A stretch of 64,000 bases of DNA from Escarpia spicata. Taxonomy: Eukaryota > Annelida > Polychaeta > Sabellida > Siboglinidae. Made by a program: the position numbers and the translations under genes. This document shows positions 1 to 10,110 of the stretch, in pieces (within the stretch, counting starts at the first letter, position 1; each line of letters opens with the position of its first letter). A model generated the notes under the pieces. It ran no database searches and was not told the origin of the DNA. It worked only from the letters and a program-made list of their open reading frames with translations. Location: positions 30,960,106 to 31,024,105 of the forward strand of contig OZ023207.1 in assembly GCA_963995525.1 (NCBI GenBank), written 5' to 3'.

Positions 1-8
1 NNNNNNNN

Positions 9-27
9 CTCTCTTTCTCTCTCTTTT

Positions 28-78
<51 letters not shown>
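9..78. repeat. CT-rich tract followed by (TA)n microsatellite
   Basis: After eight N bases the window opens with a CT/TTT tract (9-30) and then an uninterrupted TA run to about 78. This is simple sequence with no coding content. The Ns mark an assembly gap, so the repeat may continue to the left. Confidence 0.95.
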
Positions 79-82
<4 letters not shown>

Positions 83-200
83 CATCGGACTCTCTGTCGA
101 CAGTAGTATATAGGTGCAAATTATATATATATATATATATATATACATATATATATAATTTGTACCTATATACTACTGTCGACTGAGAGTCCGATGCTCT
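79..200. repeat. Near-perfect inverted repeat (hairpin) with AT loop
   Basis: The arm beginning AGAGCATCGGACTCTC at 79 is matched in reverse complement by the arm ending GAGAGTCCGATGCTCT at 200. The arms are about 45 bases each and are separated by a (TA)n loop. It lies about 25 bases beyond the donor of the pyruvate kinase second exon, so it sits inside the following intron. It is probably a short palindromic MITE or an expanded cruciform-prone AT palindrome. No coding content is seen. Confidence 0.85.
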
Positions 201-225
201 AGTTACTACGCCGCGCTCCCATTAC

Positions 226-411
226 CACCCACTTGTATCTGTGCGTTGACTCCCTCATTGAGCATGCCCGTGGTGATGGACGTCCCCTTCGTGTCGATGG
301 CAATACACAGCGGCCTCTCTCTCTTCTCCTCCACCTTTCTTAGTAGCCGTATTGACTCCTTGTGGAACTCCCTTGTATACGACGAGAAGTCCAGTCTGGC
401 TATCGTCATCC
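226..411 (-). CDS. PK: Pyruvate kinase, second coding exon (partial gene)
   Basis: Read on the minus strand, an acceptor TATTATTATAG at 422-412 precedes an exon that joins in phase 1 to the exon at 3204-2940. The encoded segment aligns with the start of the pyruvate kinase (beta/alpha)8 barrel. It has the ARL..FS stretch (Arg94 here, equivalent to rabbit Arg73) and then AIDTKG (Asp128, Thr129, equivalent to the K+/Mg2+ ligands Asp113/Thr114). The exon probably ends at 226 (donor GTAATG) or 233 (donor GTGGGT); both keep the frame plausible. Three usually invariant positions differ: Asn75 is Asp, Glu118 is Ser and Arg120 is Thr. The remaining exons lie beyond the left edge of the window. Family assignment is firm; whether the enzyme is active is doubtful. 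Confidence 0.85.
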
Positions 412-760
412 CTATAATAATAATGATGATGATGGTAGTGGTGGTGATGATGCTAATAATAAATAATGATAATAATAAATAATGATAATACTAATATATG
501 TGCCAGCTTGTGAGTTTCGAAATCCGGAAGATTCGAGATAGTAGGAGAGTCCCATCAGTTCGGTCATGTTGGATTGGACTTCTGAAAACTGGCGAGCGGA
601 TTTGAAGCGAAATCTTTTCCGGGAGTCCGGGGGATTCTCAACAAATCCGGGAGACTCCCAGATGTGGCAGGCATATAATAATATTAATAATAATAGTAAT
701 AATAATAACAACAACTACAATACTAATAACGATGACAATAATAATAATAATGAGGTACTT
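412..760. repeat. Trinucleotide-rich simple sequence (ATG/AAT/AAC)
   Basis: Intronic sequence flanking the pyruvate kinase exon is dominated by imperfect ATA, ATG and GTG triplets (412-497) and by AAT/AAC triplets (673-755). Between them is about 170 bases of ordinary sequence without a recognisable gene. Open frames seen here on both strands are low-complexity and not credible proteins. Confidence 0.8.
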
Positions 761-879
761 TTTTGTCTAAGTCCTTCGAAACCAAGCTCAAAGGCGAAAT
801 AAAAGAGATACGTAGCAACAAAATTGATTTAAAAAACATTATTAAAGTTGTCAATAGATGTTACGCAGCTACGGCGGAT

Positions 880-1085
880 ATGCAAGTTTATAAAGGTAAG
901 TTCTTAAATGACGGCAACTGGTCTAACACTAAAAGGGAGCAAATTCCAAAGAGTCGCCACAGCAGCCGAGAAAGCCCTAGTTCCAATAATATTAGTGGCG
1001 TTATTTTAGGAGCATACCGTAAATCAGAAAAAGATGATCGAAACCGGATAGGTTTGGTTGTAGGAGTAAGCAATGAATATGCCTG
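880..1085 (-). pseudogene. Non-LTR retrotransposon RT C-terminal fragment, copy A
   Basis: On the minus strand this stretch reads PTTKPIRFRSSFSDLRYAP, followed by a frame-broken region with residues like FSAAVATLWN. It aligns at DNA level with 2443-2660 on the plus strand, and both match the C-terminal tail of CR1/L2/Rex-type reverse transcriptases (the RSSSS..VPR...FS.AAP.LWN.LP pattern). It is a short decayed relic inside pyruvate kinase intron 1, with no catalytic domain present. Confidence 0.6.
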
Positions 1086-1983
1086 ATCTATAACAAATTA
1101 GTTGTATTTCTCGAACAAGTTATACGTCAACCGGGAGAACGGTAACAATAATAGGATGAAGCAATCGTTGCAGCGCAATACTAGCTTATGTTTTAAAATG
1201 GCGAAACAGCGAAAACATGCTAGCGCAATTAGCTGCTTTTTTACGGTAATAGGCTGGTAGGCACGCAACGTTTAAATAAACTCACGCTAGCATTACCAGT
1301 ACGGGGTCAGAGGCCCCGCCAAAAACCCTGGTGGCCGAACCAAAATTCATATTGGATGGGCTGAGCCGGAGCTTCAGCAAGAATCCGCTGTCGTCGGATT
1401 CTGGCATCGGAAGACCGCGGTGGGAGTGGTTAGTTGGTGTTGTTGAATTTTTTCGCGGAGACGTTCAACAATTTCGATGGTCTAGGGGGCACATTCAACA
1501 TGTCTAGGGGGCACATTCCAAATGTGTCGGGGAGCTCGAGCCCCCCCCCGGAACGGTTTATGGGGGTCATAGTTCAATTTACCGTCCTGTTGTGTTAGAG
1601 AAGAATAAAGGCCTAGAACGTAGAAAGTGGCGATATTTGAAAAACACTTTTGATTTAACCCGAATGAAAACATAACAGGTTCAGTGCAAGAGTGTATTGA
1701 CAGTGAAATGACCCATACATGGAAGAGTGAAGTTGGCGGAGTGTGGTTACTAAAAAAATACGGCTATTTTGGTCAATATTGATGGGCATCGTGTATACCT
1801 GGTTCTAAAAAGAGCTGGAGGTACATTTGTTTCATAATCTGAGAAAACGTTAACATGGCCACCAATAGAATAGTTGATGTGGTCTCTGCCCTTATAACAA
1901 CTTAATGGTATACCTCGGAAAAAACATACCTGCGCCGGGAGAACGGTGACAAGAACGTAATGTCGCAACCATTGTTACATGGT
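1086..1983. other. Intron sequence without recognisable gene
   Basis: This part of pyruvate kinase intron 1 has no coding or RNA gene that I can support. A short direct duplication containing CTAGGGGGCACATTC occurs at 1481-1517, and a C-run is at 1542-1550. Confidence 0.6.
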
Positions 1984-2078
1984 ACAGTTGAACCTCGCTT
2001 TATGATCACCTCGATAACACAGTCACCTCAAAATGAAGGTTACCCTACGATAGTACAATATTATTTCATTTATAGTGC
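1984..2078 (+). mobile_element. Relic with pogo/Tigger-like terminal sequence
   Basis: The sequence ACAGTTGAACCTCGCTTTA at 1984 resembles the terminal inverted repeat of pogo/Tigger-type elements (CAGT..AACCTC..TA). Related copies with the same motif followed by repeated TCACC..AATAAGGTCACC segments occur at 9953-10110, 22455-22520 and, reversed, at 37548-37697. No transposase coding is present. Assignment to the superfamily rests on the end motif only. Confidence 0.5.
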
Positions 2079-2300
2079 ACTATGGCAAATTAGTCCTGCT
2101 AATACTATCACCTCGCCATTCGTTTACAACTGTCACCATTGTAACATTTACAGTGCAGTATGGCAAATTAGTCATGCTAATACTGTCACCTCGCCATTCG
2201 TTTACAACTGTCACCATTGTAACATTTATAGTGCAGTATGGCAAATTAGTCATGCTAATACTATCACCTCGCCATTCGTCTATAACAGTCACCATTGTAA
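2067..2300 (+). repeat. 78-bp tandem repeat, three copies
   Basis: Units start at 2067, 2145 and 2223, exactly 78 bases apart, with a few substitutions between them. The unit contains ATTAGTCCTGCTAATA.TATCACCTCGCCATTC, an internal segment also seen in the dispersed element at 37548-37697. The triplication therefore arose from part of that element. Because 78 is a multiple of three, long open frames occur on both strands; these are artefacts and not genes. Confidence 0.9.
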
Positions 2301-2394
2301 AATGTTGGACTTAAACTCGTTCCTGTGATCACTTATTGCCTGCTGTCATCAATTAAGGCACTGCAGGCAGCAGATGTTATTCTATAGTGGCTCC

Positions 2395-2790
2395 ACCTGG
2401 GGAATGACTGACAACTTATTTTATCATTTGCAATTTGCATTCACTGCTTACTCCTGTAAGAAAACCTATAAAGCTTCGATCATCTAGTTCTGACCTACTT
2501 TTTGTTTCTAGAGTCAACACTAACATTGGAACTAGGGTTTTTTCTGTTGCTGCACCAACTCTTTGGAATATCCTCCCTCTTAGTGTTAGATCAGTTGAAC
2601 AAATATTTTACATCATTTAAAAACTTATCTTTACAACCTTGCTTATCCACCATAGCTTCCTAGCGCCTTGACCCATCTGTTGACAACTGGAATATTGCCG
2701 AAGGATTTTGAAATTGACCAATCCTTTTGTTTTGATGCGCCTCAGCTTGGTTTCCAAGGATTTAGGCGCAATAGAAGTTATCTTATTGTT
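2395..2790 (+). pseudogene. Non-LTR retrotransposon RT C-terminal fragment, copy B
   Basis: The plus strand encodes LTPVRKPIKLRSSSSDLLFV followed by VFSVAAPTLWNILP, a signature of the C-terminal end of CR1/L2/Rex-type reverse transcriptases. The frame then breaks. The downstream 3' tail ends near an ATT-rich run (2785-2800), as non-LTR elements often do. It matches 880-1085 in the opposite orientation, so two relics of one family sit in pyruvate kinase intron 1. A fragment of the 3' tail (TGGTTTCCAAGGATTTA) also recurs near 26310. Confidence 0.7.
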
Positions 2791-2939
2791 ATTATTATCA
2801 ACTGAAAAAAAAGTAAATAAATCTAAATTACTTCAGATATGTTTTCAAATACATCGCCATTTTGTAGATCAGAGGCCAACGTCGAACGGATGTAGAAAGG
2901 AACGAGTGGACATAAAGTTAACGTCGCGTCATAACTCAC

Positions 2940-3204
2940 CTGAACGGGACATTTTCATGAGCAAATCGCCGTCTTGGGAGGCTGGCCCAATGGTGCAAAC
3001 AAGCTGCGTCATTCGGTAGGAGTACGGCTCAGAGTCGATGTCCAGCACACACACGGACTGTATGTGGGTATCGGCGTACGCGGAAGCGAACTGTTGACCT
3101 TCCGATTCTTGGCTCAACGACGACATTCCGCTTGACCAACTTCCCCATGTCGTCTTCTTCGGCGGAGTGCCTGTATAGCCTCTCTTGTTATATATCTGCG
3201 CCAT
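2940..3204 (-). CDS. PK: Pyruvate kinase, first coding exon
   Basis: The ATG at 3204-3202 (minus) has a good Kozak context (GCG before, G after). The exon ends at 2940 with a consensus donor GTGAGT, giving 88 codons plus one base. Residues 1-45 are a Ser/Thr/Gly-rich N-terminal extension. Then come LDIDSEP (54-60) and LVCTIGPASQD (68-78), the hallmark N-terminal pyruvate kinase segment, and MKMSRSG at the junction. Splicing to the exon at 411 recreates the family sequence exactly (..SG + MTIARLDF..). An upstream in-frame GTG near 3240 is not a start. The protein catalyses, or derives from an enzyme catalysing, PEP + ADP to pyruvate + ATP in the cytosol. The intron of about 2.5 kb is packed with transposon relics. 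Confidence 0.88.
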
Positions 3205-3290
3205 CGCGCCGCGGTCCCACCTATCTGCCGACGCTTTCACGTTTCACGTGACGTCACAATTACGCGTCACCCTCGACACGTCAGCTTGTT
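3205..3290 (-). promoter_or_regulatory. Candidate pyruvate kinase promoter: overlapping E-box and CRE
   Basis: Just 5' of the pyruvate kinase start, CACGTG (3245-3250) overlaps a full palindromic CRE, TGACGTCA (3249-3256). ACGCGTCAC and ACACGTCAG elements follow within 40 bases. The stretch is CpG-richer than its surroundings. E-box motifs regulate glycolytic genes in animals (MYC, USF, ChREBP, HIF families), so a promoter/5' UTR role is reasonable. No transcript evidence is available, and the transcription start is not fixed. Confidence 0.5.
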
Positions 3291-3419
3291 TGGCGAACTT
3301 TTACATTTATCGATGTTGTGTCAGTCACACAATCTTTATTTCGGCGAAACGTACATGCAATATTCATTATGTCCACAATGACACAAACAATATAACAAGC
3401 GTATAATTTGCTCGTTTCC

Positions 3420-4638
3420 ACTTCTTGCGCAGTACAGATGTTTTATAAAGATTACTGTATTTAATACTTGTTTGTAGATGCAAATATAATTAGTAAATTA
3501 AATTAATATTGCCTGTTCTTCTGATTTTATAATGCTATGATTACTGGCAAATACTGTTTAGTATACGCGTTTTCTCTCACGCAACTGTATAGTATTATAG
3601 AGTAAATATCGTGTCGGTTTGAACGATCACGTAAAACAAATAGTCGGCGACTTGTGTTCGTTATTATTACATACGCAATATTATTGACAAATTATGTATT
3701 AGGCAGAGGCACAGTGACCGCTCCGGCCGAAGCTTTGGGGATACAAATGATTCACGGCCAAACTGGTTTTGCCTTGTATTAATTTTATATAGTTACTGCC
3801 TTCATTTGCAGTAACATGAGGTTCAACTATATTTGCCAGCAGGAGTGAATGATTAACTTCAGTGTACGTGTTCATGCAAATATAGGCCTTATTGATGGAA
3901 GCAATACGTATAGGAATACTGTAAATAAATGAGGTTGGAACTATATTTATTTGTTAAGTTAAACATGGCTATCAAGTTCACCAAAACGCAAAATTGTTAT
4001 GTCAGGGAGATAGTTACCCGCCTCCCAACCCCGGCTCGACGCAGCGTGCCTCGTTGGACCGAATACGGGCCGGATCACTTTCGATAACAAAGCTGAGCCT
4101 CTGATTAGTACTCTTCGGAACACAATAAACTGATAGTACATGAGCTGTGTTTATGCTGCTCTAGGTGATCGTCTTCACGGTGTTGTTAGAAATTGTACGA
4201 TCGTCCACACGCTAAAATACTAACGAAATGTTACGGTGTGTGTACGTTCGCGGAACAATGTTAAATAAAATCGATCAATGCAGTAATGTGGAATATTTGT
4301 TGGCCAGCTATGCGTGTTTTCTACGATCGTTCAAAATTACGAAAACCGTGCACTTGCCACTTGCATTTGAATAAGGAAGCTGGGTCACACGGCGATAAGC
4401 CATATTGAAATACAACGTATAACACCTTCTGATGTTCTGAGTTTGTAGTATCACGATGCATTTTTTCTCGAAAATAGCAATTCTGGAGGCAACACACGCC
4501 GTTCAAAAACACCCAGAAACATGTTATACTATTATAATGAATCGGCGAGTTGAAGTGATATAGCATTATATATTACAGTGCATTTGAATAATAACGATAG
4601 TTTACTAAATTCTCGAAAAACACAGCATAATAATAAAC
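3420..4638. other. Intergenic sequence without recognisable gene
   Basis: Upstream of the pyruvate kinase gene I see no coding exon, RNA gene or clear transposon end in this stretch. Short open frames near 3959-4141 and 4321-4566 show no family resemblance. Confidence 0.55.
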
Positions 4639-5862
<1,224 letters not shown>

Positions 5863-6061
5863 ACACACATAGACACAACATACATGCACATAGACACACA
5901 CACAGCAGACACACGCACGTACGCATGACAGCACGCACGCACGCACACATACGCACACCCAAACACTCATACACACACACAAACATACTAACAGTGCAAG
6001 GCCACGTTTTTGTTGCATACAATGAAACTCAGGTTTGCCAGTTATCGTTGACGTGTTGATG

Positions 6062-6146
6062 CAAGTCATCCTCGCAGGCCAGGGCTGTCTGCTGGCTGGG
6101 ACTGACGTAATCAGCAGCAGCGACCCCTGGCGCGCGAGGATGATGC
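6062..6146. repeat. GC-rich imperfect inverted repeat
   Basis: CATCCTCGCAGGCCAGGG (from about 6068) pairs with the reverse complement of CCCCTGGCGCGCGAGGATG (ending about 6142), with a central loop holding TGACGTAA. TGATGCAAGTC also occurs directly at both outer edges. It could be a small fold-back element. No gene is seen between here and 6248. Confidence 0.5.
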
Positions 6147-6269
6147 AAGTCATTCAACGACATTGTCGACGCCAATACGTAACTGCAGCAGTGGCACCAC
6201 CTGGCGAATGAAACATTAATGCCAGTTGAATTTTGGATTGAAAGTTAGGGAACGGCGTGCAAAACGGAT

Positions 6270-7142
6270 CTTCTGCCCAAAAAGGGCCCCTAGCTGTTTG
6301 GCGTTATTGTACAAAATTTGTGGTTGCACTGTTAAGTAACTCATAAATGACAACTAGTGAACATTGGTCGGAAGCGCGAAAAGCACATTCAAAGAGGTGA
6401 GCTCAAAAAGATTGTTTTTTACACTTTTCTTAAAATGTTAGCACTATTTTCAAAATATTTCAGTTTGTGCGCATTGAAAAACAATTGAAACTGCGGTATG
6501 CATAAACCTATGTGCTCTGATATGTGTGCATTAGATTTAAAAAAAAACATTCATGGTTTGTATTAAAAATGGATGATCAACCCGACGCCCATGAAGTGTA
6601 TACCAAATTTCTTGTAAAGGCATAATAAACTATCTTATCACCTGCATTTGTAATGTACTATGATATTCCTTGAATGTAGCGATGACCCGGTTTCTTGGTT
6701 ATTCATGTTGGGTATATTTACCTTTCAAGAAACTTTTTAGTTTTATCTCTGTATAATTTGGTAGGTCATGTGACATGACCGTAAATTCAGAGAAAAAACA
6801 AAAACGTTTCTTGAGAGGTAAATTTACCCACCATATTTATTATTATTATTATGTGCACTTTCGCGTGGCAGACGTGATGTAGTTCGCGTCTGTTTCGCTT
6901 GTGCCATTCCGCACGAAATATACCATCACAGTTCTTTGTAGAAGTGGAATAAATAGATATATAAATAAATAAATAAAAATATTTAAATGAATAGATACAT
7001 GAATAATTAAAATGTCCATATGATATAAACATATATAAAATAATCGTTAAAAAGTCAGTAGAAATTGCACTAAAAAGTAATAAAACTGTAAATAAATAAT
7101 TTAAAATGGTCAATTCCATGGATTCATATGGTGCTTTCTTAT
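6270..7142. other. AT-rich sequence without recognisable gene
   Basis: Noncoding AT-rich DNA lies to the left of the RT relic. It includes a TTA run at 6836-6850 and an (ATAA)n-like tract at 6955-6985. Two inverted copies of AAGAAAC.TTTTTAG-type sequence (near 6727 and 6805) surround GACATGACC. No gene is seen. Confidence 0.5.
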
Positions 7143-8025
7143 TTTGAAATGGCTAGCCCCAATTGTCGCCACTGTTCACGGTCGAGTGCGCGCAGAACGT
7201 CGACATCGGCACGGCAACGTAGCGTACGGCCTATGCGTCGCAGGTCGGCAGTGTCGTTCGCGGTCGACCCATGTATGTCGTGACACCTGTGTCCACGGCG
7301 AAATAGTTGTCGATCGCTCGCTGAGCGGGTGCAACGGGTGGCATACGGAGCATGTGCCAGAATAGACTCCATCTTGCAGTTATGACAGCTTCGCTGATGG
7401 GACGGCATCGGCAACGGTGGTACAGTGCCTCGTTGGAAACGCGATGTGGCCAACATATGCCGATGATCTGGCGTAGATGACGACGGTGGTACGCATCCAG
7501 ATGATCTAGTTCTGATTTCGTGAGTCCCCATGTACCCATGTTGTACGTCAGCACGGGCACAACGAAGGATGCGTGTAGCCGCAGCTGTAGGGAGATCTGT
7601 GATCGCCTGAACCACAGTGTCCACAGCTTGCGGAAGGCGACGTTGGCCAGCTGCTTTCGGCGAGCGACGTCTTCGGCTTCACCGAGGAGCGATCCAAGCT
7701 TGCGTGTCATACGCCACTCTTCCTAAATGCGGTCAGCGTTTCGGCTGATACTTGTTCATTCTGTTTTCGACGCGTTGATCGTCAGCGACTACTCCGCAAA
7801 GCAGGCTGGCGCGATGCGCTCGATCTCGTCGAGGAACGAACGAGAAGAGCTGACGAAGTCCGTGTCGTCAGCGTACTCGACGTCCAGCGGTAGGGTGGCA
7901 TCGTTGGTGGACGTGTCGGGAGGCGCGAACGAAGGTCACGGAGTGCCGCTTCGAGGTACACAATGAATAACACCGGGCTGAGGCTGTCGCCTTGCGGCGC
8001 CCCGATGGATGTGGCGAATGAATGA
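7143..8025 (-). pseudogene. 5'-truncated non-LTR reverse transcriptase relic
   Basis: Read on the minus strand from about 8025, the fragment begins with GAPQGDSLSPVLFIVYLEAA (RT motif 4/B). It continues with EYADDTDFVS, whose YADD catalytic box lies at 7875-7864, then breaks frame. A thumb/C-terminal segment follows (7710-7231), including RLHASFVVPVLTYNMGTWGL and HRRHLRQIIGICWPHRVSN. The latter pattern is typical of the C-terminal region of non-LTR retrotransposons. The fingers domain and endonuclease are missing, so the copy is 5'-truncated and frameshifted. GC content is clearly higher than the flanks, consistent with a transposon insertion. The clade is not resolved. Confidence 0.8.
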
Positions 8026-8830
8026 CCATATAATGATATTATATTATTTTATGTATATATAGGTTGTTACACATTACCCAGCTATACAATAATAATACAG
8101 TTCTTAAGCACATCAATAGTATTACTAATATAGTTTTATATAGCGTGAATATGATATTATTAAGTGGTGTAATATACAAGTGTAGTGTTTGTTGCATTTA
8201 TCACCAAACCATGATAATAAACCCCACGGCGAGTGTATTATCAATACTGAAAGGAGATCACTCAACAAAGCAATAGTCGAGTAACAGAGAAAAAAAATAG
8301 TCGAGTAACAGAGCAAAGACATGCATCACTACGCTCAGTCCATATAACGTCAATTTCGATTTGAGAACATCATCTGACAAAAAACGTTCAAAGCACAAGT
8401 GAAGTTACAAGGGGAAGGAAGATATTGTTCGCAGTGACAAAGCAATGTCTCATAGTTTTGAAAACAAGCGAGACAACTGGGTGCAGAACCAATAATGCAC
8501 CAACTGTGTTTGGACAATATAGACGGGGAAAAAGGATAAAATATCAATAAAGTGGGTCCAAGTGTGGACAATGAGTTTTCAAAATGTGTGATGATGGTTA
8601 AATAATGCAAGTTGATGTGCAGGGGGCCCGTTTGGACGTACCTTTTCAGCGAGTCAAAAATTGGGTAATGTTCTGAAACCCCTCGTAGATACAGTAATTT
8701 TAACAGAAATATGCTAAATGTTATCACAGACATAGTCAGATAAGTGGAGAATTTGATCGCGTAGAGAAAAAAATAATAATAATAATAATTCAAATCTTGC
8801 TTAAGGGGCCTGTTTTGTACGCCGTTCCCC

Positions 8831-9952
8831 TAGTAACGCAAATTCAACCCCATGTATCGATATGGAAGCTTTGTTGCACTCTACGAAACATATGCGACTA
8901 TCACTAATATTACAACTTTCACATTCAAAGTAGCAAAACATTCTATGTACAGAATTGATAAACAAGATATAGAAAATCTATAGAAATCTACAAACATTAC
9001 AAAGAATTATAAACAATTGTGTGGGTACAAGCAACAATTCTATAGAATTTGCTTTATAATTTTATATAACTCTGCATGCTTATTATGGTCATTAATTTGT
9101 TATTAATTTCTACATATTGTACATAATGATGTAAACTTTGTAAAGCCGCATGCACGTATGCACACATCCTTACTAGTCTACATAAATTCAATAGTACAAC
9201 ATTTGCTAGAAAATCATCTGCAAAAATCATAGAGAATATATTCAATCATTTTTTTCTAAGCATACATATTATACACCATAAAAAACAGTCTCCACATATA
9301 ACAAATATGCATGTGTTAGATATCTTTTAATATACAAATAATCATCAATGTACATTGGAATATACCGTTAGACATGACGATTAGTATTCAGCAGTCATGC
9401 AGAAAACCATTATGATCTTGGGCAGAAACGTCAACCATCATGGAAGAACACAGCCCCAATATTTCCAACACTAATTATCCAGTGAAGACAGTACACACAT
9501 ATATATATATGTGTGTGTGTTGAATGATTATCATCAAGGACTGTTGTAAATAGTAGCAATCAAAATGGTTAAATATAATTAAAAACCTTCAATGCTGAAA
9601 ATACATGTACTGATTTTTGTATAATATACAACATACATGTATTTTATTTCCGACATAATGCTACAAAGTGCTGGTATTAAACTCTAAATACATACTTAAT
9701 ATCTACAATGCAACTTTTGTGTATTGTATACCTATGCATGTATTATGTTGTTGTTGAATAAACTTGCATTATACAGTATATATTTTCATTTTTCAAATAG
9801 TTCTGTCACACAAAGTTCTGCAAAACGAAATGATCAGGTCTAGAATATTAACATGACAATTGAACAATATCTCTTTGTGTCATTTGTCCAACTCCGCTGT
9901 CAAGGCATCAAAGGGAGGTTGTTTGATCACAGTTTTATTATATTGATTAATA
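8831..9952. other. AT-rich intergenic DNA, no gene seen
   Basis: This is low-GC sequence with scattered TA and TG runs, such as the imperfect palindrome ACACATATATATATGTGTGTGTG at 9493-9515. It could be 3' UTR or intergenic DNA for a minus-strand gene ending near 12760, but no polyadenylation site can be assigned with confidence. Confidence 0.5.
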
Positions 9953-10110
9953 CAGTAGAAACTTGCTTTACAGTCACCTTGGTAATACAGCCACCTCTCA
10001 AATAAGGTCACCCTAGAACAGTCCCAATTTAATTCCACAAATTGTAAAGTACAAGATATTGGTCCCACTAATAAGGTCACCTCGCTATTCAGGTCACTTT
10101 TGTCCAGTCC
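9953..10110 (+). mobile_element. Dispersed pogo/Tigger-like relic, copy 2
   Basis: The copy starts ACAGTAGAAACTTGCTTTAC and then has repeated TCACCTTGGTAATACAGCC, AATAAGGTCACC and ACTAATAAGGTCACCTCGC segments. It aligns with the reversed copy at 37697-37548 and with a partial copy at 22455-22520. It has no coding capacity. It is likely a non-autonomous element or a solo end. Confidence 0.6.

Larger units (their letters stand above)
6248..8830. mobile_element. Candidate element bounded by short inverted repeats
   Basis: GGGAACGGCGTGCAAAAC at 6248-6265 is matched in inverted orientation by GTTTTGTACGCCGTTCCC at 8812-8829, with one mismatch. GGGCCCC (6287) and GGGGCC (8806) also lie close to the ends. 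The 2.58-kb interior holds AT-rich DNA and a reverse-transcriptase relic. This could be a DNA transposon that captured a retroelement, or two solo ends. There is no transposase gene. Confidence 0.4.

Noticed and set aside
1960..2328. 122-codon plus-strand frame and similar frames on both strands
   Set aside because: The 78-bp tandem repeat length is a multiple of three, so frames stay open by periodicity. The peptide has no family resemblance.
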